Source: Clostridia bacterium
GTDB taxonomy: Bacteria > Bacillota > Clostridia > Oscillospirales > CAG-272
DNA length: 43,055 nt
Direction: 5' to 3'
Assembly (NCBI GenBank): GCA_017452545.1
Contig: JAFTME010000145.1
Coordinates: forward strand, 1-43,055
How positions within the stretch are numbered: the stretch's first letter is position 1; each line of letters starts with the position of its first letter. This document shows, in pieces, positions 1 through 8,006 of this stretch. Made by a program: the position numbers and the translations under genes. The notes under the pieces were generated by a model. That model ran no database searches and was not told the origin of the DNA. It was given only the letters and a program-made list of their open reading frames with translations.

Positions 1-1
1 C

Positions 2-166
2 GGAAACCGTTTTAAGGGTGGCTTGAAAAAGCAAACGCAGAGTGCGGTTTGTCTGGAGACGCAGCGTATGCACGACAGTATGAACCACGAGGGCTTTACT
101 CCCTGTACTCTCTCGCCGGGTGAGGTGTACGACTATACCACGGTGTATCGTTTTACAACGGTATAA
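2..166 (+). CDS. galM: Aldose 1-epimerase (galactose mutarotase), C-terminal end
   Basis: The window opens inside a gene, so only the last 54 codons are present, read in the frame starting at base 2 and ending at TAA 164-166. The residues contain the family's closing pattern: CLETQ, then DSMNH, then LSPGEVYDYTTVYRF. This matches the end of galactose mutarotases, where the Glu of CLETQ is the catalytic base that interconverts the alpha and beta anomers of aldohexoses in the cytoplasm. The N-terminal three quarters, including the catalytic His residues, lie outside the window. Two strong hairpins follow the stop codon, so the gene ends its transcription unit here. The short length limits certainty about substrate, but the match to the family C-terminus is good. 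Confidence 0.8.
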   Translation, partial: GNRFKGGLKKQTQSAVCLETQRMHDSMNHEGFTPCTLSPGEVYDYTTVYRFTTV

Positions 167-227
167 GCGAAAAAGGGTGATGCTCCAAGGAAGTCTTCTA
201 TAAAGCAAGTTTTGATTACATATCACA

Positions 228-254
228 GTAGGGGCGTTCTTTGAACACCCCTAC
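228..254. repeat. Imperfect inverted repeat with GTAGGGG arms
   Basis: GTAGGGG-C-GTTC, a TTT loop, then GAAC-A-CCCCTAC: 11 of 12 arm positions pair. It lacks a T tract of its own and sits just before a real terminator. Hairpins beginning GTAGGGG are scattered between genes in many gut Clostridia, and a second GTAGGGG-led hairpin occurs here at 39128-39150, so this is probably a dispersed intergenic palindrome rather than a site specific to galM. Confidence 0.6.
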
Positions 255-256
255 GA

Positions 257-293
257 AAAAAGGACAGAGAATTTCACATTCTCTGTCCTTTTT
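257..293. terminator. Intrinsic terminator after galM
   Basis: A perfect 16-bp stem (257-272 with 278-293) around a TTCAC loop. The arms begin with five A and end with five T, so it can stop transcription on both strands, chiefly the rightward galM transcript. Confidence 0.9.
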
Positions 294-375
294 GGTTGTT
301 ACCAACAAAAATGGCGCATCTGCATACGGAAGGCATCCCAAGCGCGTCCTTCTTTTTATGCTTTACATTGAAAAT

Positions 376-403
376 GGGGTTACGGTATCATTACCGTAAC
401 CCC
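376..403 (-). terminator. Terminator of the small P-loop gene
   Basis: Perfect 12-bp stem GGGGTTACGGTA / TACCGTAACCCC with a 4-base loop, placed 8 bases beyond the stop of the leftward gene at 412. On the minus strand it is followed by ATTTTC, a short T tract. Confidence 0.75.
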
Positions 404-411
404 GAAATCCA

Positions 412-819
412 TCAGATATACTTCTTTACGATTGCGCTTGCATCCTCTTCAGCGATGGAAGCGGTCATGATGACGTTGACCTCTCTCTTAACGGTGAGAA
501 TGTCGATCTCTTCAACCAGCTTTTCCAGAGCAGCAACGTCGTTTGCGCAGATACGCAGCGTACCGTCGATAAACAGATCGGTAACGTCGTGGTTGCTTGC
601 AAGAATACCTGCTACGAAGCCGTACAGGGACTGTGCGTCGTTAATATAATACTCATCAGTGTTGACCAGACGAGCCTGATACTTAATATCAAACTTCAGC
701 TTTTCGCCCTTCTCCAGAACGACTACGTCACCCGTAGTAGTCTCAAGCGCTGCATCAACCATTTTGATCATCGTCTTTGTTTTGCCGGTACCCTTGATAC
801 CAATAATGAGTTTAACCAT
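412..819 (-). CDS. Small P-loop NTP-binding protein of unknown function
   Basis: A 135-residue protein that starts almost directly with a Walker A loop, IIGIKGTGKTK (residues 5-15). A hydrophobic strand ending in Asp (VTDLFIDG, about residues 79-86) could serve as Walker B. No further domain follows, so it is far shorter than typical P-loop ATPases and may work as a dimer or bind nucleotide without hydrolysing it. The start is supported by AGGAGGT 8 bases upstream of the ATG, and a full-consensus promoter lies at 873-901. It stands alone between pgi and galM with its own terminator. I do not recognise a named family; it looks like a conserved clostridial hypothetical. The call of a real, expressed gene is firm, its function is not. 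Confidence 0.8.
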   Translation of the reverse strand: MVKLIIGIKGTGKTKTMIKMVDAALETTTGDVVVLEKGEKLKFDIKYQARLVNTDEYYINDAQSLYGFVAGILASNHDVTDLFIDGTLRICANDVAALEKLVEEIDILTVKREVNVIMTASIAEEDASAIVKKYI

Positions 820-872
820 GGATTTTGACCTCCTATATATGTCTTAGGGTAAGATTACCTCTGACTAACTAC

Positions 873-901
873 ATTATATACTACCTTTGTGCATTTGTCA
901 A
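873..901 (-). promoter_or_regulatory. Sigma-A promoter of the P-loop gene
   Basis: On the minus strand TTGACA, 17 bases, TATAAT: a full consensus match. The leader of about 45 bases contains a short GGTAA-TC-TTACC hairpin before the ribosome binding site. Confidence 0.88.
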
Positions 902-941
902 GAGGATTTGTGTCTATTTGTGGAAAATTTGGCGTTTGTGG

Positions 942-2285
942 TCAGTTCAGACCCAATCTTTGCTCCAAAGCGGCCTTTTGCTCCTCGTATCCGGGCTTGC
1001 CGAGCAGGGCAAACATATTCTTCTTGTATGCCTCAACACCGGGCTGGTCGAAGGGATTGACGCCCAGAATGTAGCCGGAAATCGCGCAGGCAAGCTCAAA
1101 GAAATAGATGAGATAGCCCATGGAGTGAGCGCTTCTGTCACAAAGCTCAAGCACGATATTGGGAACGCCGCCGTCCTCGTGTGCGAGCAGCGTGCCGATC
1201 ATTGCCGTCTTTTTGACTGCGTCAAGGTCCATGCCGGAGAGGAAATTCAAGCCGTCGACGTTATCGGGGTCTACGGGAATTTCAAAGCCGGTACCGGAGT
1301 TTTCAATGGAAATGACGGTTTCAAACTGATTGTTGGTGCCGTCCTGAATGAACTGTCCGAGAGAGTGCAGGTCGGTCGAGAAAATGACGGATGCGGGGAA
1401 GATACCCTTGCCGTCCTTGCCCTCGCTCTCGCCGTACAGCTGCTTCCACCACTCGTTGAACATCTGTGCGTAGGTTTCGTAGCCGACGAGAATTTCCGTG
1501 ACCTTGCCCTTGCGGTAAAGAATGTTGCGGATAGCAGCATAACGGTAGCAGTCGTTTTTGTCGATGTCGGGGCAAGCGTAATCGCGTCTTGCATCGGAAG
1601 CGCCCTGCATCAGCGCGTCGATATCAATACCGGCAACGGCGATGGGAAGCAGACCGACGGCAGTCAGCACGGAGAATCGACCGCCAACATCGTCTGGAAC
1701 GACAAAGGTCTCATAGCCTGCTGCATCGGAAAAACTTTTCAGCGTTCCTCTTGCGCGGTCGGTGGTAACAAAGATACGATCCTTGGCACCGTCCTTGCCG
1801 TACTTGTTTTCCAGCAGTGCACGGAAGACACGGAATGCGATGGCGGGCTCGGTGGTCGTACCGGATTTGGAAATGACGTTAATGCAAACGTCCTTACCCT
1901 CGCAAATGGCGAGCAGCTCGTTGAGCGATGCGGCACTGATATTGCAGCCGGCATAGTAAATGTCGGGCAGGGTACCGTTGAGCTGGTTATAGAGCGGGCT
2001 CTTCAAAAATTCGATAACGGCGCGTGCACCGAGGTAAGAGCCGCCGATGCCGATAACGATGAATACGTCGCAGGAATTACGGATCTTTTCGGCTGCAACC
2101 TTGATACGGGCGAATTCTTGCTTATCGTAGTCATCGGGGAGCGATGTCCAACCGAGAAAATCGTTGCCGGCACCTGTTTTGGAGATCAGCGCCTCGTGGG
2201 CAGCCGTAACGGCACCGCGCATTCCTTGGTATTCGTCGGGACGGATGAATTTTTGCAGGTAATGGTCGTTGAGTTTTAACGTCAT
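942..2285 (-). CDS. pgi: Glucose-6-phosphate isomerase
   Basis: Interconverts glucose 6-phosphate and fructose 6-phosphate in glycolysis and gluconeogenesis (cytoplasm). The 447-residue length is that of the short Gram-positive enzymes, not the ~550-residue proteobacterial form. Visible family marks are [16 protein letters not shown] (phosphosugar-binding SIS fold), the [15 protein letters not shown] loop, the [16 protein letters not shown] segment with the catalytic Glu, and [18 protein letters not shown] near the C-terminus with the conserved Lys. The start has AAGGAAGG about 9 bases upstream, and a promoter lies at 2342-2370. No clear hairpin follows the stop, so some read-through into the P-loop gene region is possible. 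It lies close to galM, which also handles hexoses, but on the opposite strand. Confidence 0.97.
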   Translation of the reverse strand: MTLKLNDHYLQKFIRPDEYQGMRGAVTAAHEALISKTGAGNDFLGWTSLPDDYDKQEFARIKVAAEKIRNSCDVFIVIGIGGSYLGARAVIEFLKSPLYNQLNGTLPDIYYAGCNISAASLNELLAICEGKDVCINVISKSGTTTEPAIAFRVFRALLENKYGKDGAKDRIFVTTDRARGTLKSFSDAAGYETFVVPDDVGGRFSVLTAVGLLPIAVAGIDIDALMQGASDARRDYACPDIDKNDCYRYAAIRNILYRKGKVTEILVGYETYAQMFNEWWKQLYGESEGKDGKGIFPASVIFSTDLHSLGQFIQDGTNNQFETVISIENSGTGFEIPVDPDNVDGLNFLSGMDLDAVKKTAMIGTLLAHEDGGVPNIVLELCDRSAHSMGYLIYFFELACAISGYILGVNPFDQPGVEAYKKNMFALLGKPGYEEQKAALEQRLGLN

Positions 2286-2341
2286 AGCTGGTTACCTTCC
2301 TTTTTAATTTTTATAGTCAACATAATTGCTTTGCTAAAAAT

Positions 2342-2370
2342 ATTGTACATCATTTGCAGCAAAAAAGCAA
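2342..2370 (-). promoter_or_regulatory. Promoter of pgi
   Basis: Minus strand TTGCTT, 17 bases, TACAAT, located about 60 bases upstream of the pgi start codon within the 120-base gap after the carboxypeptidase gene. Confidence 0.65.
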
Positions 2371-2405
2371 GGGGAATTTTCTGCAATTTTGAAAAAATAT
2401 TCGCT

Positions 2406-3599
2406 TTAATGGAACAGACAAGCGCAAAGCAGACGTTTTAGCAGCTGGCGATAGGTAATGCGGGGGATATCCTCTGCGGCAACGATGGGTGTGCTGCCGA
2501 TGATCTCTCCGTTCAGGCGGTAGGTAACGCTGCCGAGGGGGGCACCCTTGGACAGGGGAGCGGCGATACATTCGGGCAGCTCTACGGTATATTCTACCTT
2601 ATCAAGCTGCGCCTTGGGGAGCGTGCAGCAAAAGGGAACAATCTCCGCCTTGACACTTGAATTGATACCTCCCGTAATGCGCACGGGCTCGGGGGCGGGG
2701 GTGTTGCTTTGATAGTTTGCGTAGTTAGCAAAGCCCCAATCGAGCAGCTTGGTCGCCTGTGCGTTGCGGATGTCGCGGTTTTCGGCGCCCATGATGACGC
2801 AAATGAGTGAGAGGCCGTCACGCGCGGCGGTCACAGAAACGCAGAAGCCTGCCTTTTCCGTTGAGCCTGTTTTCAGCCCGGTAGCGCCGCGATAAAAGCG
2901 AATGAGACGGTTGGTATTGGTCAAGCCAAAGGTGCCGTTCCGAATGGTATCCATCCAAACGGAGCTGTATTGCAAAATGGTTTTATGCTCGATCAGGGCA
3001 CGCGACATGATGGCAATATCACGGGCTGTGGTCAGATGGTGCTCTGCAGTATCATCAAGGCCGGTTGCGTTTTCAAACTGCGTGCCGGTCATGCCGAGCG
3101 ATGTAGCCTTTTCATTCATGCGGCGAACGAATGTATCGATATCTCCGGCGATATGCTCTGCCAGCGCGACGGCGGCATCGTTTGCGGAGCTGATAACGAC
3201 GCTTTTGAGCATATCCTCGCAGGACATGATCTCGCCCGGCTCCAGATAGATTTGCGAGCCGCCCATGCCGGCTGCCGTTTCGCTGACCGATATGGGATCG
3301 CTCAGCTGCAGCGTTCCACCGTCGATCGCTTCCATGACAAGCAGCAGCGTCATAATTTTGGTTACGGAAGCGGGCGGAAGGGCTTGATCGGCGTTTTGCT
3401 CGTACAGCACGGTGCCGGTTGCAGCATCCATCAGAATGGCGCTTTTACAGTTTAAGTTGAGGGAGTCTTGCTCGGCTGCAAATGATGCGGCGCCCGGGGC
3501 GGCGCTTGCCGATGGCAAGGCGGTGAGCAGCAGCGCAAGCATCAAAAAAAGCAGAACGCTGCGGCGAGCGGCGAGGTGACTTTGGGTGCGGGTGGTCAT
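2406..3599 (-). CDS. D-alanyl-D-alanine carboxypeptidase (peptidase S11, DacF/DacB type)
   Basis: A 397-residue exported penicillin-binding protein that removes the terminal D-Ala from peptidoglycan pentapeptides. The start is ATG 3599, preceded by AAGGAAGG; it is followed by a positively charged stretch, a hydrophobic core and an ASAA signal-peptidase site near residue 33. The three active-site motifs are intact: SVTK (Ser78, Lys81), SAN (Ser138-Asn140) and KTG (243-245). The C-terminal part has the small beta domain of S11 enzymes and ends in a basic amphipathic tail (LLKRLLCACLFH) that could tether it to the membrane. It lies 26 bases after the M14-like gene and is probably cotranscribed with it, which suggests joint action on the wall or the spore cortex. 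Which paralogue (vegetative or sporulation) is not decided by sequence alone. Confidence 0.93.
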   Translation of the reverse strand: MTTRTQSHLAARRSVLLFLMLALLLTALPSASAAPGAASFAAEQDSLNLNCKSAILMDAATGTVLYEQNADQALPPASVTKIMTLLLVMEAIDGGTLQLSDPISVSETAAGMGGSQIYLEPGEIMSCEDMLKSVVISSANDAAVALAEHIAGDIDTFVRRMNEKATSLGMTGTQFENATGLDDTAEHHLTTARDIAIMSRALIEHKTILQYSSVWMDTIRNGTFGLTNTNRLIRFYRGATGLKTGSTEKAGFCVSVTAARDGLSLICVIMGAENRDIRNAQATKLLDWGFANYANYQSNTPAPEPVRITGGINSSVKAEIVPFCCTLPKAQLDKVEYTVELPECIAAPLSKGAPLGSVTYRLNGEIIGSTPIVAAEDIPRITYRQLLKRLLCACLFH

Positions 3600-3625
3600 A
3601 GATAAATAATCCTTCCTTTCCTCTG

Positions 3626-4588
3626 TCAGATCAGCTGTGGCGCTTCGAACAGCATCTGACGAATGGCAGCGTAGATGCAAAAATAATATTCCAGCGGTAC
3701 GGGAGTACTGCCGTATCCGCACGCCAGCCCGTAGGCAGGGACGCCGAGATGCTCGGCGCAAAAGGGAAGCAGCGTGGCATTTTGCTCCTCCGCAGCAATG
3801 GCGCGCAGCGGGTAGCCGCAAAGGCGCGAGAGAATTTTTCCGAGTGAGGCTGCTTGCGGATTGCTTGCCTGCTTATAATAGGATAACTGTTCTCCTTGGG
3901 TAGAGAGGCTGATCACCGCTCCGATCGTATCCTTATAAAATCGTAGATAATTGCAAAGATAGGCGATCTCGGGCTCGCTTTCCGGTGTGTCGGATGGAGC
4001 TGCGTTGCTTGCTTTGCCGTTCAAACCGCTTCTGCACGCGGCGCGATATTCGGGATAGCGGATGTCATAATTGTGCGTGAGGTCTACGCCGCGCGCGTTA
4101 CCGCACCATCGGGCGGGAGGAATGGAGGCAGTCAAGCAAGCCAAGCGAGAGTACAGGGGATTGTCGTTTTTGATACCGTTCAGGCAATAGTCGACACCGT
4201 CGGGATTGAGCATGGGAATAACCAGAATGCGGCGACGATGGAACAGATAGGGCAGGTAGGTGTTATAGATATGCCGTCCTGTCCGATAGCCCTCGGCATA
4301 TTCGTTGATAAAGCGCAAAAGCAGCACGCAGGAGAGCCAATCCACCCCTTGGTGCGTGCCGATCAAAACGGTCGTTGTTTCTCCCTCACCCAAGGAGATG
4401 GCGGGAAGGCTGCGCCCCAATATCGAGCTTCCCATGCTTTGCACCTGCACAAAAGGATAGCGTTCCTTAAAGCAATCCAGATATTGCAGCATTCTTGAGT
4501 GATCCACGGGAAGTGGATAGTCCAGCATTTTTTTCTCCGGGTCAAAGGGGAGGGCGCCTTGTTTTTCTTCTCTTTCTTTGTCGTTCAC
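3626..4588 (-). CDS. M14-like peptidase homologue with apparent loss of zinc and catalytic residues
   Basis: The 320-residue product is homologous to M14 zinc carboxypeptidases of the type that cut D-Glu-diaminopimelate bonds. Family segments are recognisable: LIGTHQGVDW (75-84), MLNPDGVDY (126-134), CGNARGVDL (162-170), SLSTQGEQLSYY (227-238) and VPAYGLACGYG (283-293). In active enzymes these read HxxE, then NPDG, then N-R-GVDLN-N, then HSQGE, then T-E-G. Here the first zinc His is Gln80 and its partner Glu is Asp83, the second zinc His is Ser229, and the catalytic Glu is Ala289, whereas the substrate-loop residues NPDG and N-R-GVDL are kept. There is no signal peptide. The start is GTG 4588, chosen because AAGGGAGA lies 6 bases upstream; a longer frame to 4858 lacks such a site. 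It leads into the D,D-carboxypeptidase gene. It may be a non-catalytic wall-peptide binding protein. Confidence 0.82.
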   Translation of the reverse strand: MNDKEREEKQGALPFDPEKKMLDYPLPVDHSRMLQYLDCFKERYPFVQVQSMGSSILGRSLPAISLGEGETTTVLIGTHQGVDWLSCVLLLRFINEYAEGYRTGRHIYNTYLPYLFHRRRILVIPMLNPDGVDYCLNGIKNDNPLYSRLACLTASIPPARWCGNARGVDLTHNYDIRYPEYRAACRSGLNGKASNAAPSDTPESEPEIAYLCNYLRFYKDTIGAVISLSTQGEQLSYYKQASNPQAASLGKILSRLCGYPLRAIAAEEQNATLLPFCAEHLGVPAYGLACGYGSTPVPLEYYFCIYAAIRQMLFEAPQLI

Positions 4589-4613
4589 CGAAATTCTCCC
4601 TTCTTTTTTTACC

Positions 4614-4642
4614 ACTGTATGGCTATGGAACGAAAAAAATAC
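4614..4642 (-). promoter_or_regulatory. Possible sigma-E-type promoter before the M14-like gene
   Basis: On the minus strand CATACAGT matches the -10 of sporulation sigma-E promoters (CATACA-T) and GTATTTT, 14 bases upstream, is a 5-of-7 match to the -35. The predicted start of transcription would lie just before the AAGGGAGA ribosome site. No good sigma-A promoter was seen for this operon. This is weak evidence on its own. Confidence 0.3.
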
Positions 4643-4692
4643 CAAAAGAATAAAATATTCACAAATCCCCCCTATCTTTTTTGGAAGAACTG

Positions 4693-4701
4693 TGGTATAC
4701 T
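4693..4701 (+). promoter_or_regulatory. Extended -10 element before the membrane protein
   Basis: TGG-TATACT, an extended -10 without a convincing -35 at the usual distance, ends 37 bases before the start codon at 4739. Confidence 0.4.
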
Positions 4702-4738
4702 GTATCGGTAATCGATAAACGTCGAAAGGATGCCGAAG

Positions 4739-5548
4739 ATGACTTTGGAAACCTCCATAAACAATCCGATGCTGCGGCGACGGATGCTGCGCTTTACCGT
4801 CGGAATTTTCTCTTTGTATGCGATCTATTCTCTGATACTGGTGCCGCTCAATACGCATTTTGGCAGCAATATCGTATATGCGGGAACCATGCTCCTGGAG
4901 CTGACGGAGCTGCTCTACGAGATCATTGAGCTGTTGGCGTATGCTTACGCATTTGCGGCGCTGATCAATACGCGCTTTTGTTTTGGGCTGCGCGATGCTT
5001 TCTGCATCTTTTGGATCTATCTCGGTGCGGCGCTCTTCCGCTACGTATCCATCTTTTTGATCTCCGGGTATATGAGCGGTATCAATATGTCCAATCTTTG
5101 GTTGGAGCTGCTCTTCCTTCTGGCCTACGTCTTACTGGATGCCACACAGATGATCGTGGTGTTCGTGGGCGCACATCTGCTTTGCCTTACGTACGAGCGT
5201 GTATTTACCGTGCGTGCCAAGGCGCAGGCAGCCCGCGGTGAGCCAGTCAAGGATAAATGCGCGTACGTTGTGCCATATGGCGGAACGCTTTCAATGAAAA
5301 ATCCGCTGCAGGCCTCTGCCGTCCTTTGCGGAATCGTTATTCTTTTGGCACGTGTGATCGGCCGTATCATTTACGACGTCTCCTACGGTGCGCCGACCGG
5401 TGCGGCAGACGTTGCCTGGATGGTATTTTATTATCTCGGCGATATTACCGTATCCGTTTTGTGCTGTGCCTTGATCATGTTGATCATCCGTCGGATGGAT
5501 TGCAGGACCGCAGAGGAGTGCGCGGCATCGGACACAAAAATAAAATAA
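4739..5548 (+). CDS. Polytopic membrane protein, function unknown
   Basis: A 269-residue protein dominated by about six hydrophobic helices: near residues 20-45, 60-80, 85-110, 120-155, 190-215 and 225-255. A short charged cytoplasmic loop (ERVFTVRAKAQAARGEPVKDK) separates the fourth and fifth. I see no transporter or enzyme motif and recognise no family. ATG 4739 is chosen over ATG 4730 because GAAAGG lies 9 bases upstream of the former and abuts the latter with no spacing. It is divergent from the M14-like gene, with 150 bases between the two start codons, and is followed by its own terminator, so it is a single-gene unit. Confidence 0.8.
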   Translation: MTLETSINNPMLRRRMLRFTVGIFSLYAIYSLILVPLNTHFGSNIVYAGTMLLELTELLYEIIELLAYAYAFAALINTRFCFGLRDAFCIFWIYLGAALFRYVSIFLISGYMSGINMSNLWLELLFLLAYVLLDATQMIVVFVGAHLLCLTYERVFTVRAKAQAARGEPVKDKCAYVVPYGGTLSMKNPLQASAVLCGIVILLARVIGRIIYDVSYGAPTGAADVAWMVFYYLGDITVSVLCCALIMLIIRRMDCRTAEECAASDTKIK

Positions 5549-5554
5549 AAAAGC

Positions 5555-5590
5555 CGTGCATCGGAGGAATTCTCCGGTGCGCGCTTTTTC
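5555..5590 (+). terminator. Terminator of the membrane-protein gene
   Basis: A 12-bp stem (5555-5566 with 5572-5583, two G-T pairs), GAATT loop, then CTTTTTCTTTT. Confidence 0.8.
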
Positions 5591-5703
5591 TTTTGCGGAT
5601 TGAGGGGCAAAACGCCGTGAAGTGAATAGAATAATAACGAAGAGAGTCGGATACCGTCGTGCGGTAGGGCTCTCGTATAATGACATAAAGGAGGTTTTCT
5701 ATC

Positions 5704-6546
5704 ATGGCAGAGAACAGATTCCCCTGTCCGCCCGCAGGCAGCGGCAACGGTAGCAGGGAAATGGTTTGTATTGAAGCCAACCGCATTCTGGATTCCTGTA
5801 AGGATCGTGACTGCTTTGAGAATACTCGCGTATTTCTGACCGATTTCGGTAACGAGATCATTGAGCACACCAATTCCATCCGCGTTAAGTGTGCAAAGAT
5901 CGTGCAGACGTCGATCCATCTGGAGCCCGTGCAATTCAATCGTGGCTTTTACTCGGTGTATATTCGCTTTTTTGTCAAGCTGGTGCTGGAGGCCTGCGTA
6001 GGAGCGGGCAGAAGTCAGGAGTTTGAAGGCATTGCGGTTCTCGAGAAAAAGGTCATTCTGTTTGGCGGAGAGAGCAACGTTTGCATTTTCAAGAGTAACC
6101 CTGACGCGACCGATTTTTGTGCAGAGCCCTCGATTTGCGGCATGAGTCGCAACGTGCCTGTGGCAGTGGTGGAGGTCGTGGATCCCATCGTGCTTGACGT
6201 TCGGGTAGTTGAGGAAGCGCGGGAGTGCCGGTGCTGCTGTTGCTGCTGCGATATTCCCGAGAGCATTGACTGTCATGTGGGCGGTCAGCTCAGCGAAGGC
6301 AGCGGTCGGAGGTATCTTGTGGTATCGCTTGGTATCTTTTCCATTGTTCGCATCGTCCGTCCTGCAGAGTATCTGATCCAGGCGACGGAATATTGCGTTC
6401 CCGACAAGGAGTGCGTGACGCCCAAGGAGGACGATCCCTGCGGTATGTTCCGCACGATGGCATTCCCGACGCATGAATTCTGCCCCGTGGGAACACCCCT
6501 GCCGCCTCCTCCCGCGAGTGAGGGGCGCAGCCGCTGCGGTTGCTGA
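5704..6546 (+). CDS. Cysteine-cluster conserved clostridial protein, unknown function
   Basis: A 280-residue soluble protein without signal peptide or membrane segment. It begins with REMVCIEANRILDSCKDRDCFEN, and residues 170-190 hold an unusual RECRCCCCCCDIPES run with six consecutive cysteines. Further cysteines are spread through the chain, and it ends in SRCGC. The two halves, before and after the Cys run, look alike in outline: each has beta-rich stretches and a phrase like VFLTDFGNEIIE or RYLVVSLGIFSIVR, so an internal duplication is possible. From memory, proteins of this pattern recur in spore-forming Clostridia as hypothetical proteins; a role in spore layers or metal binding is inference. 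The start is firm (AAAGGAGG, 8 bases). A leader hairpin lies at 5642-5674; I could not identify its promoter. Confidence 0.85.
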   Translation: MAENRFPCPPAGSGNGSREMVCIEANRILDSCKDRDCFENTRVFLTDFGNEIIEHTNSIRVKCAKIVQTSIHLEPVQFNRGFYSVYIRFFVKLVLEACVGAGRSQEFEGIAVLEKKVILFGGESNVCIFKSNPDATDFCAEPSICGMSRNVPVAVVEVVDPIVLDVRVVEEARECRCCCCCCDIPESIDCHVGGQLSEGSGRRYLVVSLGIFSIVRIVRPAEYLIQATEYCVPDKECVTPKEDDPCGMFRTMAFPTHEFCPVGTPLPPPPASEGRSRCGC

Positions 6547-6572
6547 TTAAAATACGGAAGAACAAACAAGAG

Positions 6573-6609
6573 GGCGCAAGGCGGTCAAACAGACCGCCTT
6601 GCGCCTTTA
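6573..6609. terminator. Shared terminator between convergent genes
   Basis: Perfect 14-bp stem GGCGCAAGGCGGTC / GACCGCCTTGCGCC with an AAACA loop, placed between the Cys-cluster gene and the end of clpX. Short T tracts follow on both strands (TTTAAAG; CTCTTG). Confidence 0.75.
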
Positions 6610-6618
6610 AAGAATGCA

Positions 6619-7983
6619 TCAGACTTGGGTATCATTTCCTTCGGAGAGAAATGCTTGGGTATCCTGCTTTGCGGTGAGATAGAGCGGAGGCTCGGTGCCG
6701 CGGATGGTGCCTGCGGTGATGCGCACCTCCTCGATCTCGGGGCGGGAGGGAATTTCATACATCAAATCCGTCATTGCCTTCTCAAGGATGGAGCGAAGTC
6801 CGCGTGCGCCGGTATTGCGCTCCAGCGCAAGGGTGGCGATCTCGCGGAGTGCCTCCTCATCGAAGGTCAGACGGACACCGTCCATGTCAAGCAGCTTCAT
6901 ATACTGCTTGACCAGCGAGTTCTTGGGCTCGCTGATGATACGAACGAGTGCATCCTTGTCAAGGTCGTCGAGCGTGACGATGACGGGCAAGCGTCCGATG
7001 AGCTCGGGGATCAAGCCGAATTTTACAATATCGTGCGGTGTGACGTCACGGAAGATGCCCTTCTGACGGCGCTCTTCCTTTTTCATCACGGCACTGTCAA
7101 AGCCGATCGCCTGGTTCCCGCGTCTGCGCTCGATCAGCTTTTCCAAGCCGTCGAAGGCACCGCCGCAGATAAAGAGAATGTTTTCGGTATTGACCTGCAG
7201 AAATTCCTGATTGGGGTGCTTTCTGCCGCCCTGGGGAGGAACGTTGGAAACCGTTCCCTCAAGGATCTTCAACAGAGCCTGCTGTACGCCCTCTCCCGAA
7301 ACGTCACGGGTGATCGAGCGATTTTCGCTCTTGCGGGAGATCTTGTCGATCTCGTCGATATAAATGATGCCGCGCTCGGCAAGCTCAATATCGTAATCGG
7401 CGGCTTGAACCTGACGGAGCAGAATATTTTCGACGTCCTCGCCGACGTATCCCGCCTCGGTCAGCGTTGTAGCATCCGCGATGGCAAAGGGAACGTTGAG
7501 CATTCTTGCCAGCGTTTGGGCAAGGTCGGTTTTACCGACACCGGTGGGACCGATGAGCAGCACGTTGCTCTTTTGCAGATCAACGTCAGCAAAAGCATCG
7601 CTTGTCGGATGCTTGCTGCTCTTAGCGCCGGCTTCCTTGGAGAGAATACGCTTGTAGTGATTGTAGACGGCAACGGAGAGTACCTTTTTTGCCTCGTCCT
7701 GCCCGATCACGTAATCATCCAGACCTGCCTTGATCTGAGTAGGCTTGGGAAGGGAATCAAGCGAGAGAGAGGGCGCACTGTTTTTGCCCTTGCTGCGCGC
7801 ATAGTGCTCGTCGACCTCCTCAAGCGTCTGATCGATCAGCTCGCTGCAGGCATCCACGCAAACGTCGCAAATATATACGCCGGTGGGGGAAGGGATCAGA
7901 AAATTGACCTGATGCTCGTTTCTGCCGCAAAAGGCGCAGCGGCGCAGATTTTCACCGGAATTGGGGGGAGTATTGTTAGCCAT
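6619..7983 (-). CDS. clpX: ATP-dependent Clp protease ATP-binding subunit ClpX
   Basis: The 454-residue AAA+ unfoldase feeds tagged proteins into ClpP. The N-terminal zinc-binding domain has CAFC near residue 16 and CDVC near residue 39. The ATPase core shows Walker A GPTGVGKT, the GYVGED substrate-gripping pore loop, Walker [10 protein letters not shown], the [13 protein letters not shown] segment and the GGRKHPNQE pore loop. The IGF loop that docks into ClpP is present (NQAIGFDS), as is the sensor-2 motif [10 protein letters not shown]. The ribosome site GAAAGGA precedes ATG 7983. It lies 23 bases after clpP and is the last gene of tig-clpP-clpX; lon, which often follows, is absent here. 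All motifs look normal, so partner ClpP should be bindable. Confidence 0.97.
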   Translation of the reverse strand: MANNTPPNSGENLRRCAFCGRNEHQVNFLIPSPTGVYICDVCVDACSELIDQTLEEVDEHYARSKGKNSAPSLSLDSLPKPTQIKAGLDDYVIGQDEAKKVLSVAVYNHYKRILSKEAGAKSSKHPTSDAFADVDLQKSNVLLIGPTGVGKTDLAQTLARMLNVPFAIADATTLTEAGYVGEDVENILLRQVQAADYDIELAERGIIYIDEIDKISRKSENRSITRDVSGEGVQQALLKILEGTVSNVPPQGGRKHPNQEFLQVNTENILFICGGAFDGLEKLIERRRGNQAIGFDSAVMKKEERRQKGIFRDVTPHDIVKFGLIPELIGRLPVIVTLDDLDKDALVRIISEPKNSLVKQYMKLLDMDGVRLTFDEEALREIATLALERNTGARGLRSILEKAMTDLMYEIPSRPEIEEVRITAGTIRGTEPPLYLTAKQDTQAFLSEGNDTQV

Positions 7984-8006
7984 GAGGGTATCCTTTCGGG
8001 TTATAA

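Noticed and set aside
825-2279. Long open frame on the plus strand across pgi
   Set aside because: It mirrors the codons of pgi, has no ribosome site and its product has no recognisable motif.
5676-5681. TATAAT before the Cys-cluster gene
   Set aside because: No -35 at the right distance and a start site there would fall on the ribosome binding site.
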